A stretch of 64,000 nt of DNA from JAJFJD01 sp965228425 (GTDB taxonomy: Bacteria > Pseudomonadota > Alphaproteobacteria > UBA8366): positions 4,402,001 through 4,466,000 of the forward strand of contig OZ245815.1 in NCBI GenBank assembly GCA_965228425.1, written 5' to 3'. Under the pieces are notes generated by a model. It was not told the origin of the DNA, did no database searches, and saw nothing but the letters and a program-made list of their open reading frames with translations. The translations under genes were made by a program, and so were the position numbers. Below, piece after piece: positions 26,731 through 35,078 of the stretch; the stretch's first letter is position 1; every line of letters begins with the position of its first letter.

Positions 26731-28092
26731 TCAGCCGTTGTCCTTCGCCCGTTCCTTCTTCTCGGCCGCAAGCCGTTCGCGCATGGGCTCGGCCCGATCC
26801 GGCAGGTCCACCTGTTCGCCGCGGCCGATCGTCAACGCGCCGCACGGAACGTCGCGCACCACCGTGCTGCCCGCCCCGATGATCGCGCCGTCGCCGATCC
26901 GCACCGGCGCAACGAGAGCCGTGTTCGAACCGATGAATACCGACTTGCCGATCACCGTCCGGTGCTTGTTGTAACCGTCGTAGTTGCAGGTGATCGTCCC
27001 CGCCCCGACATTGGTGCCGGCGCCGATATCCGTATCGCCAATATAGGAAAGGTGATTGGCCTTCACGCCCTTGCCGAGGACCGCGTTCTTGACCTCGACG
27101 AAATTCCCGATATGGACGTCCGCTTCGAGCTTGGCCCCCGGCCGCAGCCGGGCGAAGGGCCCGATATGTCCGCCCCGCCCGACCGTCGCCTCGGAGATGT
27201 GGCAGAACGCATCGATCACCACGTCATCGTCGATCGTCACGCCGGGGCCGAACACCACATTCGGACCGATCGTCACGTCGCGGCCGATCACCGTGTCGTA
27301 ACTGAACCAGACCGTGTCGGGATCGATCAGTGTCGCGCCCTCTTCCAGCGCCCGTTCGCGCCGGTCGCATTGCCAAACGGATTCCGCCTCGGCAAGGGCG
27401 AGCCGACTGTCGACGCCCATCAGCTCATCCGCGTCCGCTTCGACGAGGCGGCACCGCAGCCCTTCGGCCCGCGCCAGGCCAATCAAATCCGTGAGGTAGT
27501 ATTCGTTCTTGGCATTGTCATTGCCAACCCGGTCGATCAACGAAAATATGATGCTCCCGTCGATCGCCATGACGCCGGAGTTGCAGAGATCGATTGCCTT
27601 CTGTTCCGGCGTCGCGTCCCGATCCTCAACGATGGCGTTGACGTTGCCGTCCTGGTCGCAGATGACCCGGCCGTAGCCATCCGCATCGTCGGTTCTGAAA
27701 CCGAGCACCACGATCGACGCGCCATCGGCCCGCTCGCGCAACATATCCTGCAGCGTATTCGTCTGGATCAGGGGCGTGTCACCATAGAGGACGAGCACCG
27801 TGTCCAGGGCAATATCGGACAACGCGTCCCGCGCAGCCCCGACGGCGTGCGCCGTTCCCTTCTGCACCGATTGGATGGCGGTCGGATGCGGCGCCACCGC
27901 GTCTTCCAGCACTCTCATGTCGGGCCCGGCGACGACGACCACCCGAGCGAGGTTCAATGGCTCCAATGCGGCAAGGACATGTCCAACCATCGACCGCCCG
28001 GCGACCGGGTGCAACGCCTTCGGCAATTTCGAGTTCATACGCGTGCCCTTGCCGGCAGCAAGTATCAAGGCAACGGTTTCGCCAGTGCTCAT
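26731..28092 (-). CDS. glmU: bifunctional UDP-N-acetylglucosamine pyrophosphorylase/glucosamine-1-phosphate N-acetyltransferase
   Basis: 453 residues. The N-terminal uridylyltransferase domain starts ALILAAGKGTRMNSKLPKALH; the C-terminal left-handed beta helix shows hexapeptide repeats (IGPNVVFGPGVTIDDDVVID...) and the acetyltransferase residues in HIGNFVEVKNA, LSYIGD and ITCNYDG. It makes UDP-GlcNAc in two steps and sits directly upstream of glmS, which supplies its precursor pathway. A very short upstream frame ends in an ATGA that overlaps the glmU start (28089-28092). No good Shine-Dalgarno is visible there, so coupling to that frame is possible but unproven. Confidence 0.97.
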   Translation of the reverse strand: MSTGETVALILAAGKGTRMNSKLPKALHPVAGRSMVGHVLAALEPLNLARVVVVAGPDMRVLEDAVAPHPTAIQSVQKGTAHAVGAARDALSDIALDTVLVLYGDTPLIQTNTLQDMLRERADGASIVVLGFRTDDADGYGRVICDQDGNVNAIVEDRDATPEQKAIDLCNSGVMAIDGSIIFSLIDRVGNDNAKNEYYLTDLIGLARAEGLRCRLVEADADELMGVDSRLALAEAESVWQCDRRERALEEGATLIDPDTVWFSYDTVIGRDVTIGPNVVFGPGVTIDDDVVIDAFCHISEATVGRGGHIGPFARLRPGAKLEADVHIGNFVEVKNAVLGKGVKANHLSYIGDTDIGAGTNVGAGTITCNYDGYNKHRTVIGKSVFIGSNTALVAPVRIGDGAIIGAGSTVVRDVPCGALTIGRGEQVDLPDRAEPMRERLAAEKKERAKDNG

Positions 28093-28366
28093 ACGTCGTC
28101 AAATCCAGATGCTTTAACCATAACGGTCGCTCGGCTGCGGAAGTTGCCATAGGGTGCCGACAGGGCCAAGTCACATATTATTTCGCAGTTTTTCAATGGA
28201 CCGGGCATCGCTCTGTCACCGGCCAAACGCGGCAGCCGCGGGCGCGCGGAAAAGCGAATCTCCTTGGAGGCCGGCCGCCAACCCGCTAGAACGTGGACCA
28301 CGCAATTCCCGCCCCGTTCGGATGGAACTTACCCAACATACTGTTAAAAAAGACATAATCTTTGCC

Positions 28367-29032
28367 ATGGCTGATCAACTTCCGATCCTCGTCTTCGACT
28401 TCGACGGTACGCTCATCGACAGCGCACCGGAACTGCAGCACTGCCTCAACGCGGTCCTTGCAGCGCATGCCCGACCCGCCCTGCCCGTGGCGGCGGTTAA
28501 GAAGATGATCGGCAATGGTGTCAAAAAGTTGGTCGAGCGTGGATTTAATGCGACCGGCGGCGCACCGGCCGATCTGGATGCCACGATGGAGCAGTTCATG
28601 GCGCATTACTATGCCGCGCCGGTCGAGGATACCCTGTATGACGGCGTTCGGCCGACGCTCGATTTCCTGCGGGATACCGGTCATCGGATGGCGATCTGCA
28701 CCAACAAACCGTATCGAGCCACCATGCGGATTCTGAATGGTCTTGAAATTGCGGACTATTTCGAGGCCGTCGCCGGCGGGGACTCATTTCCCATCCGTAA
28801 ACCCGACCCGGGCCATCTGCTCGGCGTGTTGGAAATGCTGGGCACGACGCCGTCGCGGGCCATCATGATCGGCGACAGCCCGAACGACATCGACTGTGCG
28901 ATCGCCGCCGAGGTTCGCTCGGTCGCCGTGACCTACGGATATTCGAACATCCCCCACGCGGAGTTGGGCGCCGACGTCCTGATCGACCGTTTCGACGCCC
29001 TTCCCGGCGCCCTTGCCGGCCTGACGGCCTAA
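28367..29032 (+). CDS. gph: phosphoglycolate phosphatase (HAD family)
   Basis: 221 residues. HAD motif I is LVFDFDGTLIDSAPELQ with the Asp nucleophile, motif II is the Thr in AICTNKPY, and motifs III/IV are KPDPGHLL and MIGDSPNDIDCAIAAE. The helical cap between residues 20 and 85 is of the Gph type. It dephosphorylates 2-phosphoglycolate from DNA repair or photorespiration-like side reactions. The frame is open upstream to 28154; ATG 28367 gives the standard start MADQLPILVFDFDG, with 28322 as alternative, and neither has a strong Shine-Dalgarno. Its stop overlaps the stop of the convergent hydrolase by 4 bp. Confidence 0.88.
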   Translation: MADQLPILVFDFDGTLIDSAPELQHCLNAVLAAHARPALPVAAVKKMIGNGVKKLVERGFNATGGAPADLDATMEQFMAHYYAAPVEDTLYDGVRPTLDFLRDTGHRMAICTNKPYRATMRILNGLEIADYFEAVAGGDSFPIRKPDPGHLLGVLEMLGTTPSRAIMIGDSPNDIDCAIAAEVRSVAVTYGYSNIPHAELGADVLIDRFDALPGALAGLTA

Positions 29033-29835
29033 CCGTCCGAAAGGCCGTCGAGGAAACGCCGCAGCACGGCGGCACAGTCCGCGCCATGCGAAAACGGCAA
29101 CCCATGCCGGGTATGGGGAAAGACTTCAAGCTGGGCATTCGGCAATGCCTCCTGCAATGCCGCCGCTCTCTCCACCGGGATGAAAGGGCTTGAGTCCGGA
29201 TGCAAAATCAGCGTCGGTTGCGCAATCCCCGTCAGCCGGTTGCTCAGATCGGCTTGCTGCAACGCTGTGAGGATCCCCATCACGGCGGCCGGATCGCAGG
29301 CTGCCTGCTGCTTCTCGTACCAGCGGCGTTTTTCCGGCGGCACCGCATCGTCGAAGAACCGCAGCGGCATCATGAAATCCGACCACGCCGTCATCCCGCC
29401 GCGATCGATCACGTCCTGCCAGGCGGCCACATTCTGGATCGATGCCCCTTTGAAGGCGCCGTTGCTGACGCCGATGCTCGCGACCCGGTCCGGGTGATCG
29501 GCACCACAGGCCAGGGCGACGGTGCCGCCGGTCGATTCGCCGACAAGGTGAAAACGCGGCGCGTCGGCCGCGTCGGCCACCGCCAGCACGTCGTCGATCA
29601 GGGCCTGCCATTCCCAAGTGATGCCGTCCGGCACCGGCCGCGCGCCATGCCCCGCCAAATCGAAGGTGACGATGCGGTAGCGGTCCGCCAGCACCGGTAC
29701 CCAATCCAGCCAGCAATCGGCGCAGGTACCGATCCCATGATGGAACAGGATCGTCTCGGGTGCGCCGCGCCACGGCGGCGTCAGGTCTATGACGTTGAAA
29801 TCGACACCGTTGGCGGTGCTGCCGGTCGGAGTCAT
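29029..29835 (-). CDS. alpha/beta hydrolase
   Basis: 268 residues with the alpha/beta-hydrolase fold. The oxyanion region is FHHGIGTCADCW, the nucleophile elbow is LVGESTGGTVAL (Ser in GESTGG), and the catalytic His lies in HTRHGLPF near the C-terminus. The Asp is probably in LILHPDSSPFIP. The substrate cannot be assigned; relatives include esterases and C-C hydrolases. It is the last gene of a minus-strand group behind the CNB-FHA protein (18 bp gap), so co-transcription is likely. Confidence 0.87.
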   Translation of the reverse strand: MTPTGSTANGVDFNVIDLTPPWRGAPETILFHHGIGTCADCWLDWVPVLADRYRIVTFDLAGHGARPVPDGITWEWQALIDDVLAVADAADAPRFHLVGESTGGTVALACGADHPDRVASIGVSNGAFKGASIQNVAAWQDVIDRGGMTAWSDFMMPLRFFDDAVPPEKRRWYEKQQAACDPAAVMGILTALQQADLSNRLTGIAQPTLILHPDSSPFIPVERAAALQEALPNAQLEVFPHTRHGLPFSHGADCAAVLRRFLDGLSDG

Positions 29836-29853
29836 CGCCTACCGGGCCGCCGT

Positions 29854-30648
29854 CTACACGTCGATAAGGAATTTATACGGCGATCCGTCGCCGCCCGCGA
29901 TGATCGTGTTCTCGCCGGGCTTGAGTGCAATCTGGTCGATCGGAAAATCGCGCCCCAGGTTACGGTCGTTCACGACGGTGCCGAGCTCGCTGTTGCAGTC
30001 GCGGACGAAGATCCGCTTGTGATCCTCGAACAGGATGAAATGAGCCGGCGACAAACGGTGCGGTTTCGGATCGAGAATGCCGAGATCCGGCTCGGCGCCG
30101 TCGTCGGGGCTCGGTTTTTCCGGCACGCGCCCGACGGTGAACGGCATCTTCCCGACCTTGATCGGATCGGTCCCGATATACATCTGAAGCGCATAACTGC
30201 CGCCGCGGATCGTCACCGGCACGGGCGCGACACCGGACCAATCGCCGCCGCCATCGGGAGGTTTCGGCGGGTCTGCCGCGGGCGGGACGGGTTCGGAACC
30301 GGGCAGCAACTGGGCCACGCGATTGTCGACCTTCCGCAAGCGCACACTCAACCGACGAATCAGATTCAGCGCCAATTCGCTGTCCGATGCGACCAACTCG
30401 AGGAATTGACCGCTTTCGTAGATGTCCGCCGTGACCGGTGTTTCCGCCCGAGCGGTCGCACTGCGCGGCAATCCTTCGACCACGCCCATCTCACCGAGGA
30501 ACTCGCCCGTGCGGACACGGCCCAGCAGGACCGGCGAATCACCCCGCTCCTTGATGACGGCAACGGTGCCGGACCGCACGAGATAGACGACATCGCTTGG
30601 GTCGCCTTCTTGGAACAGTGCCGCGCCTGCGGGATATTCTCTGGTCAT
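29854..30648 (-). CDS. cyclic-nucleotide-binding domain/FHA domain fusion protein
   Basis: 264 residues. About 1-115 is a cNMP-binding domain (YPAGAALFQEGDPSDVVYLVRSG, then the cassette FLGEMGVVEGLPRSATA with its Glu and Arg). A Pro-rich linker (PPAADPPKPPDGGGD) leads to a C-terminal FHA domain: FTVGRVPEK (GR), HRLSPAHFILF (Ser-x-x-His) and NSELGTVVND (Asn loop). FHA domains bind phosphothreonine peptides. The protein would thus link a second messenger to a phosphoprotein partner. No kinase or transmembrane segment is present, and no DNA-binding domain, so it is a soluble adaptor or sensor. Partners are unknown. Confidence 0.85.
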   Translation of the reverse strand: MTREYPAGAALFQEGDPSDVVYLVRSGTVAVIKERGDSPVLLGRVRTGEFLGEMGVVEGLPRSATARAETPVTADIYESGQFLELVASDSELALNLIRRLSVRLRKVDNRVAQLLPGSEPVPPAADPPKPPDGGGDWSGVAPVPVTIRGGSYALQMYIGTDPIKVGKMPFTVGRVPEKPSPDDGAEPDLGILDPKPHRLSPAHFILFEDHKRIFVRDCNSELGTVVNDRNLGRDFPIDQIALKPGENTIIAGGDGSPYKFLIDV

Positions 30649-30754
30649 CGCGTGATCTTACGCGTTGTTTGTATCGGTGCTCTGCAAGCGAGTGTGACCG
30701 AAATGACTCCGGGCATCAACCGATCACCGCCGGCGCACCGACCCCTAAGGACGG

Positions 30755-31864
30755 TTATTCGGCCGCGAGGGCGAGCGGCTTGGGCGTGGGCATCGCCGCC
30801 GGATTGATCTCGGCCAGCGGCTTGCCGAAATGTTTCTCGATCAGCGGGACGACCTTCCCGGCCAGCAATTCCATCGACTTCAGGGCGGTTGCGCTCGGCA
30901 CGTCGCCGACCTGGAAATAGCAGTTGATGTGGCTCGGGCCGTAGAGCTCGATCTCGGCACAGAGTTTCTCCGCCACGGTATCCGCGTCGCCCGCGAGAAT
31001 GTTCCGTTCCACCCGGTCCAGCGGCGGCTCGCCCTCGAACGCCGCCTCCTCGACCATATAGTCGTCGACCACGACCTCGCGCCGGCTGCGCAACGAGACC
31101 GCGATGCGCTGCTGATAGCGTGCGCCGTCGACATACCGTTCGACTTCCTTACGATCGTCGCTCACGCACATAAAGCGCAATACGCCGATTGGAACGCCGG
31201 CCGGGTCCTTGCCTTCCTCGCGGTAGCATTCTTCGATCTGATCGCGCAGATCCCGGATCTTCTTGGGGCTGCCGATACCGCCCGAAATGAACGGAATGTA
31301 GCCGTCGCGGGCGCATCGCCGATGGCTGTCCGGGTCCTTACCGGCGATCCAGATCGGCGGCCTCGGGTCCTGGACCGGCCGGATATTGATCGCCGTCTGC
31401 TTCTGCTGGAAATAGGTGCCGTCATAGCTGAAGTTCGGTTGCCGCAGTCCCAACTCGATCATGTCGAGCATCTCGTGGAACATCACCTTGTTGTTGGCGA
31501 TGTCAGCGCCGAGCCGTTCGAATTCGTAATTCTGGTACCCGCTGCCCACACCAACATCGAGCCGCCCATCGGACAACGCGTCGACCATGGCGATTTCCGC
31601 GATCAGCCGTGCCGGTGTGTGAAGCGGCAGGATCACGACGGCGCTGCCGACCCGGATGCGCTTGGTCATCGCCGCGACATGGGCGCACATCATCAGCGGC
31701 GACGGCACCAGACTGTAGTTTGAAAAATGATGTTCCGCGAACCAGACCCGGCTGAAGCCTAGGTCCTCGGCGGCACGCGTATGATCCAGCGCCTCGTTGA
31801 TCAGATCCTGCGAGGTCTTCGACCGGTCGCGGTGCTGCAACAGGTTGAACAGGCCGAAATCCAT
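30755..31864 (-). CDS. LLM-class flavin-dependent oxidoreductase
   Basis: 369 residues, bacterial-luciferase-like TIM barrel. Typical parts are MDFGLFNLLQHRD at the N-terminus, GFSRVWFAEHHFSNYSLVPSPLMMCAHVA (FMN/substrate side), RLDVGVGSGYQNYEFERLG, and PPIWIAGKDPDSHRRCARDGYIPF. Such enzymes use reduced flavin for monooxygenation or F420/FMN-linked redox reactions. No flavin reductase gene is next to it. The C-terminal lid is longer than in the minimal fold and ends in a low-complexity Pro/Ala tail. It is followed at 106 bp by the CNB-FHA gene. Confidence 0.9.
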   Translation of the reverse strand: MDFGLFNLLQHRDRSKTSQDLINEALDHTRAAEDLGFSRVWFAEHHFSNYSLVPSPLMMCAHVAAMTKRIRVGSAVVILPLHTPARLIAEIAMVDALSDGRLDVGVGSGYQNYEFERLGADIANNKVMFHEMLDMIELGLRQPNFSYDGTYFQQKQTAINIRPVQDPRPPIWIAGKDPDSHRRCARDGYIPFISGGIGSPKKIRDLRDQIEECYREEGKDPAGVPIGVLRFMCVSDDRKEVERYVDGARYQQRIAVSLRSRREVVVDDYMVEEAAFEGEPPLDRVERNILAGDADTVAEKLCAEIELYGPSHINCYFQVGDVPSATALKSMELLAGKVVPLIEKHFGKPLAEINPAAMPTPKPLALAAE

Positions 31865-31968
31865 CCTTAGCCCCTATTCTCGTTCTCGGTCACCTGTATT
31901 CGAAAAAGCATAGATGCCGATTGGGCGCAAGTCGGCGCCCTAGCCCGCGGGACCTCACGACCGCAGGG

Positions 31969-32841
31969 TCATGATCCGCCTTCGGAACCCTCAATCGCGA
32001 TCACCTGATTCCCCCGCTGCACGCGCACCAGGTGAATGCGCAACTCACCGAAGCCGGTATCCGCCGTAAACCGTACGGGCACGGGCGGCACTTTCACCAT
32101 CGGGCTCGCGACCCAAAGCGTCGGCTCGGTCACCCGGCGGCGGGGTTCGTCATCCCGTTTTTTCCAGAACCCGGCGATCCGCTTGACTTGAAAGGTGCAA
32201 CTCTGCGCCGCGCCGGCAAAGACGGAGGAATGAACCCGGGGCAGGACGGCCTGCCCGCCGCTCGACACCGCCATATCATAGCGGCGGCGTCCGTCGAACA
32301 CGCGGAAGGCCCCTTCGCAACGCCCGCCCGCCGCCAACTTCATCAACATGGTCAACGTCGCGGAGAGCGGATCGATCGTGCCCTTAGTCAGCGGCGGCGG
32401 GACCGGATCGCGCTCGTCACCGTCGGGCCGGGGCGAAACGTCGAATTCCACCGGTGCCCCGCTGCCGAAGCTGTCGGGATAAGCAAGCCGGACTTTTCGC
32501 ACCTCGCCACGCCATTGGCCGTCCACTTCGTGGCGGCGCGGCTCCAGCTTGCCGGCAGACAGCCCGCCTTCGGTGCGGGCTTCGCTTTGCCACTCGAAGA
32601 ACCAGGAGGCGACACCCTGGCTCTTGGCGCGGGTGACGACCCGATACCGGTCACCCGACATCTCCAGGTCGGCCTCGGCCGACAGCACATAGAAGGGCCC
32701 GAGATAGGCGTCATAAGCCAGCCGCACCGGTTCCTCGGCCGCCTTCGCAGGCAACCCGGAAACCAGAGCCGCGAACAGCACCGCGGCCAGCGGAAACCGC
32801 CCGAAACTCTCTAACCTTCTCCTGTCCGAAACGCGGAGCAT
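31969..32841 (-). CDS. DUF3108 domain-containing exported protein
   Basis: 290 residues. A basic N-terminus (MLRVSDRRRLESFGRF) and hydrophobic core PLAAVLFAALVSGLPAKA end in AKA-A, a good signal-peptidase site, so it should be periplasmic. The rest is beta-rich: LAYDAYLGPFYVLSAEADLEMSG at the start of the domain and MVKVPPVPVRFTADTGFGELRIHLVRV at the end are characteristic of DUF3108. Function of the family is unknown, with suggestions of an envelope role. Its promoter region backs onto the tRNA-Val promoter. Confidence 0.85.
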   Translation of the reverse strand: MLRVSDRRRLESFGRFPLAAVLFAALVSGLPAKAAEEPVRLAYDAYLGPFYVLSAEADLEMSGDRYRVVTRAKSQGVASWFFEWQSEARTEGGLSAGKLEPRRHEVDGQWRGEVRKVRLAYPDSFGSGAPVEFDVSPRPDGDERDPVPPPLTKGTIDPLSATLTMLMKLAAGGRCEGAFRVFDGRRRYDMAVSSGGQAVLPRVHSSVFAGAAQSCTFQVKRIAGFWKKRDDEPRRRVTEPTLWVASPMVKVPPVPVRFTADTGFGELRIHLVRVQRGNQVIAIEGSEGGS

Positions 32842-32885
32842 AGCCTAGACATACGACGTCCGCCCGGCAGGTCAAGCGCCCTCCC

Positions 32886-32914
32886 TTGACAGCCCGCAAA
32901 GCCGGGCGTAGATG
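32886..32914 (+). promoter_or_regulatory. Sigma70-type promoter of tRNA-Val
   Basis: Perfect -35 TTGACA (32886-32891), a 17-bp spacer containing a small GCCCG/CGGGC dyad, and a weaker -10 TAGATG (32909-32914). The tRNA 5' end is 22 bp downstream, consistent with a short leader. Confidence 0.7.
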
Positions 32915-32935
32915 TGCGGTCCGCTTCTTTACGGC

Positions 32936-33010
32936 GGGCGCGTAGCTCAGCGGGAGAGCACCGTCTTCACACGGCGGGGGTCGCTGGTTCAATCCCAGCC
33001 GCGCCCACCA
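32936..33010 (+). tRNA. tRNA-Val (CAC)
   Basis: 75 nt including encoded CCA. Acceptor stem GGGCGCG/CGCGCCC pairs fully, D arm GCTC/GAGC, anticodon stem CCGTC/GGCGG with one T-G pair, loop TTCACAC giving anticodon CAC at 32968-32970, T arm GCTGG/CCAGC with TTCAATC loop. Discriminator A, then CCA. Reads GUG codons. Confidence 0.95.
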
Positions 33011-33027
33011 TCCCTTGAATAGGCTCT

Positions 33028-34026
33028 TCAGCCTTCCCCGAAAATTTCGTACAGGATTTTGCCCTTGCTCTGGCGGTTCTTAAGGACGCCGAGGGCGTCG
33101 GCGGCTTGTTCCAGTTGAAATATCCGGTCGACGGTGACGTCGACGCTGCCCTCCTGCAACCACCGCAGCAGATCGTCGGCCCGGGCCTGGTAGGCTTCTT
33201 CCGTGGGCACGTAATGCTGCATGTGGGGCCGGGTGATAAAGACGGAGCCGGCTTCGGCGAGTTCCAGCAAATCGAAATTCTCGACCTTTCCCGAGGCATG
33301 ACCGTAGAGGATGCAATAGCCGCGCAGGCGGAGCGAGTTCAGCGACTGGATCAGCGTGTCCTTGCCGACTGAGTCGTAAACGACATCAACGCCGGCCCCG
33401 TCGGTGAGCCGCATCACTTCGTCGCGAAAATCGACCTTCGTGTACTCGATGACATGGTCGGCGCCGCGTTGCTTCGCGATGTCGACCTTGTCCGCACTGC
33501 CCACGGTCGCGAACACCTCGGCTCCCTGGTTCTTGGCGAGTTGGACGAGGATTTGTCCGACCCCGCCCGCCGCCGCATGGACCAGACATGTACTGCCGGA
33601 TTCCAAGGGATAGGCGTCGAAAGCCAGATAATGCGCCGTGATGCCATGCGTCATCACCGACATCCCCTTTTGGAACGAGACGTCATCGGGCAACCTGGTG
33701 GCACGTATCGCCGGGATGGCGACATAGTCCGCCTGCGCCCCATGGACCCGGCTGTAGGCAATCCGGTCGCCCACCGCGACGCGGGTCACGCCCTTGCCGA
33801 CCGCTTCGACCCAACCGCAACCTTCCCCGCCGAGACGGTAGGGAAGCGGCGTGGGATAGGTGGGCGAGTCTTTGTAGTCGCCTCGGGAGCGATAGATGTC
33901 GGTAAAGTTCACGCCCGCATAGGCGTTCTTCACCAGCACCTCGCCGTCCTCCGCTTCCGGCATCGGGACGTCGCGGACCTTCAGCTTATCCAGACCGCCG
34001 AATTCTTCCACCTCCAACGCGCGCAT
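33028..34026 (-). CDS. quinone oxidoreductase/zinc-type alcohol dehydrogenase family protein
   Basis: 332 residues of the MDR superfamily, QOR branch without catalytic zinc. The GroES-like N-terminal half has VKNAYAGVNFTDIYRSRGDY and LGGEGCGWVEAVGKGVT; the Rossmann half has CLVHAAAGGVGQILVQLAKNQGAEVFATVGSADK. It should reduce quinones or enones with NADPH. The gene is convergent with tRNA-Val and follows the LysR gene on the same strand (81 bp), so it may belong to that regulator's transcript. Confidence 0.9.
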   Translation of the reverse strand: MRALEVEEFGGLDKLKVRDVPMPEAEDGEVLVKNAYAGVNFTDIYRSRGDYKDSPTYPTPLPYRLGGEGCGWVEAVGKGVTRVAVGDRIAYSRVHGAQADYVAIPAIRATRLPDDVSFQKGMSVMTHGITAHYLAFDAYPLESGSTCLVHAAAGGVGQILVQLAKNQGAEVFATVGSADKVDIAKQRGADHVIEYTKVDFRDEVMRLTDGAGVDVVYDSVGKDTLIQSLNSLRLRGYCILYGHASGKVENFDLLELAEAGSVFITRPHMQHYVPTEEAYQARADDLLRWLQEGSVDVTVDRIFQLEQAADALGVLKNRQSKGKILYEIFGEG

Positions 34027-34107
34027 GTTTTTCCTCCCTTGCCGATCGCCTTCTTGCTTTTACGGCTGCGTTTCCAAAAAGGAGCCTCGCGGTTTTTCAA
34101 GCGTCCG

Positions 34108-34971
34108 TCAAAACGTCCCCGCCTCGTCGAGGAAAGCATCGATCAGGCGGATGCGCGCCGACGACCGCAGCCAGATCACGCCGGTCTTGCGCGCATAGGT
34201 CATGCCGCCCACCTGGGTCTTTCTGATCGCCAGATCTTCGGGCCAGGGCGGCGCCCAGTCGGGGACGAGGGATACGCCGAGTCCTTCGTGGACCATCACG
34301 GCGATGGCGTCGAGCGCATCCAGTTCGAACCGAATGGCGGGGTTTAACCCAGCGTCCCGCAAGTAAACGTCGGCGGGCTGCCTGCCCCACCGGCCTTGAC
34401 TGAACCGGATATAGGGGTTCTTGCGCAGCATCGTCTTCACCGTCTGCCGCGGCGCGTCCGACGACGTGAGCAGAACCAACGGCTCGCGCCGCAGATCGCG
34501 CCAGCCGCAGGCTTTCGGCATGGCAAAGCTGGGCTCGGCGATGATCGCGGCATCGAGCTGCTGTTCCAGCACCGCCCGGTACAACGCACCCGAATGACCG
34601 CGCGTGATCTGAAAATCAAGATTCGAATGTTTGCCGCTGAGCCGCTGCAGGATACCAGGCAGCATCCCCGCAATCGCGGTCGAACTCGCGCCGATCCGTA
34701 TTTCGCCGGACGGTTCGTCCACGGCAGCGAGGGCTTGCAGGTCCGAGACCTGTTTCACGAAGTCCCGCGCGCGATCCAGGATCGCCCAACCGGCCTTCGT
34801 CGGCTGTACGGTGCGCCCAGACCGGGAAATCAGGGCCGCGCCGATGTCGTTTTCCAGCGCCCGGATGCGCTGCGCCACCGCCGCGGGCGTTAGGTTCAGC
34901 ACCTGTGCCGCCTGCGCGATCGAGCCGCGATCGACGACGACGATGAAACTCTCCAGGAACCGGGTATCCAT
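34108..34971 (-). CDS. LysR-family transcriptional regulator
   Basis: 287 residues. N-terminal HTH: FLESFIVVVDRGSIAQAAQVLNLTPAAVAQRIRALENDIGAALI. The effector-binding domain (about 90-285) begins GEIRIGASSTAIAGMLPGIL. It is divergently arranged to the dehydrogenase/methylglyoxal synthase/OtnK-OtnC genes across an unusually AT-rich 107-bp gap (34972-35078) rich in A- and T-runs, where LysR-type T-N11-A sites could lie. It is therefore the likely regulator of that pathway, with a pathway acid as inducer. This is inferred from position only. Confidence 0.92.
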   Translation of the reverse strand: MDTRFLESFIVVVDRGSIAQAAQVLNLTPAAVAQRIRALENDIGAALISRSGRTVQPTKAGWAILDRARDFVKQVSDLQALAAVDEPSGEIRIGASSTAIAGMLPGILQRLSGKHSNLDFQITRGHSGALYRAVLEQQLDAAIIAEPSFAMPKACGWRDLRREPLVLLTSSDAPRQTVKTMLRKNPYIRFSQGRWGRQPADVYLRDAGLNPAIRFELDALDAIAVMVHEGLGVSLVPDWAPPWPEDLAIRKTQVGGMTYARKTGVIWLRSSARIRLIDAFLDEAGTF

Positions 34972-35078
34972 GAAAATATAAAAACTTATTTTTGAATAAA
35001 GAAAAACATATTTTTCCTAACTTCCTTCGCCACCTATCATCGCATCGGATCAAACGACAGGACGACAGGAGGGAGTTC

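Noticed and set aside
25693..28152. Long plus-strand open frame of 819 codons opposite glmS and glmU
   Set aside because: It is the antisense shadow of two certain genes; the product is His/Arg/Asp-rich with no domain, as expected from reverse reading of high-GC codons.
28089..28301. Possible leader gene overlapping the glmU start by ATGA
   Set aside because: The last ten codons could couple translation, but there is no ribosome-binding site or conserved-looking peptide.
29200..30807. Plus-strand open frame of 535 codons
   Set aside because: Runs across two minus-strand genes (hydrolase and CNB-FHA) and their gap; no domain.
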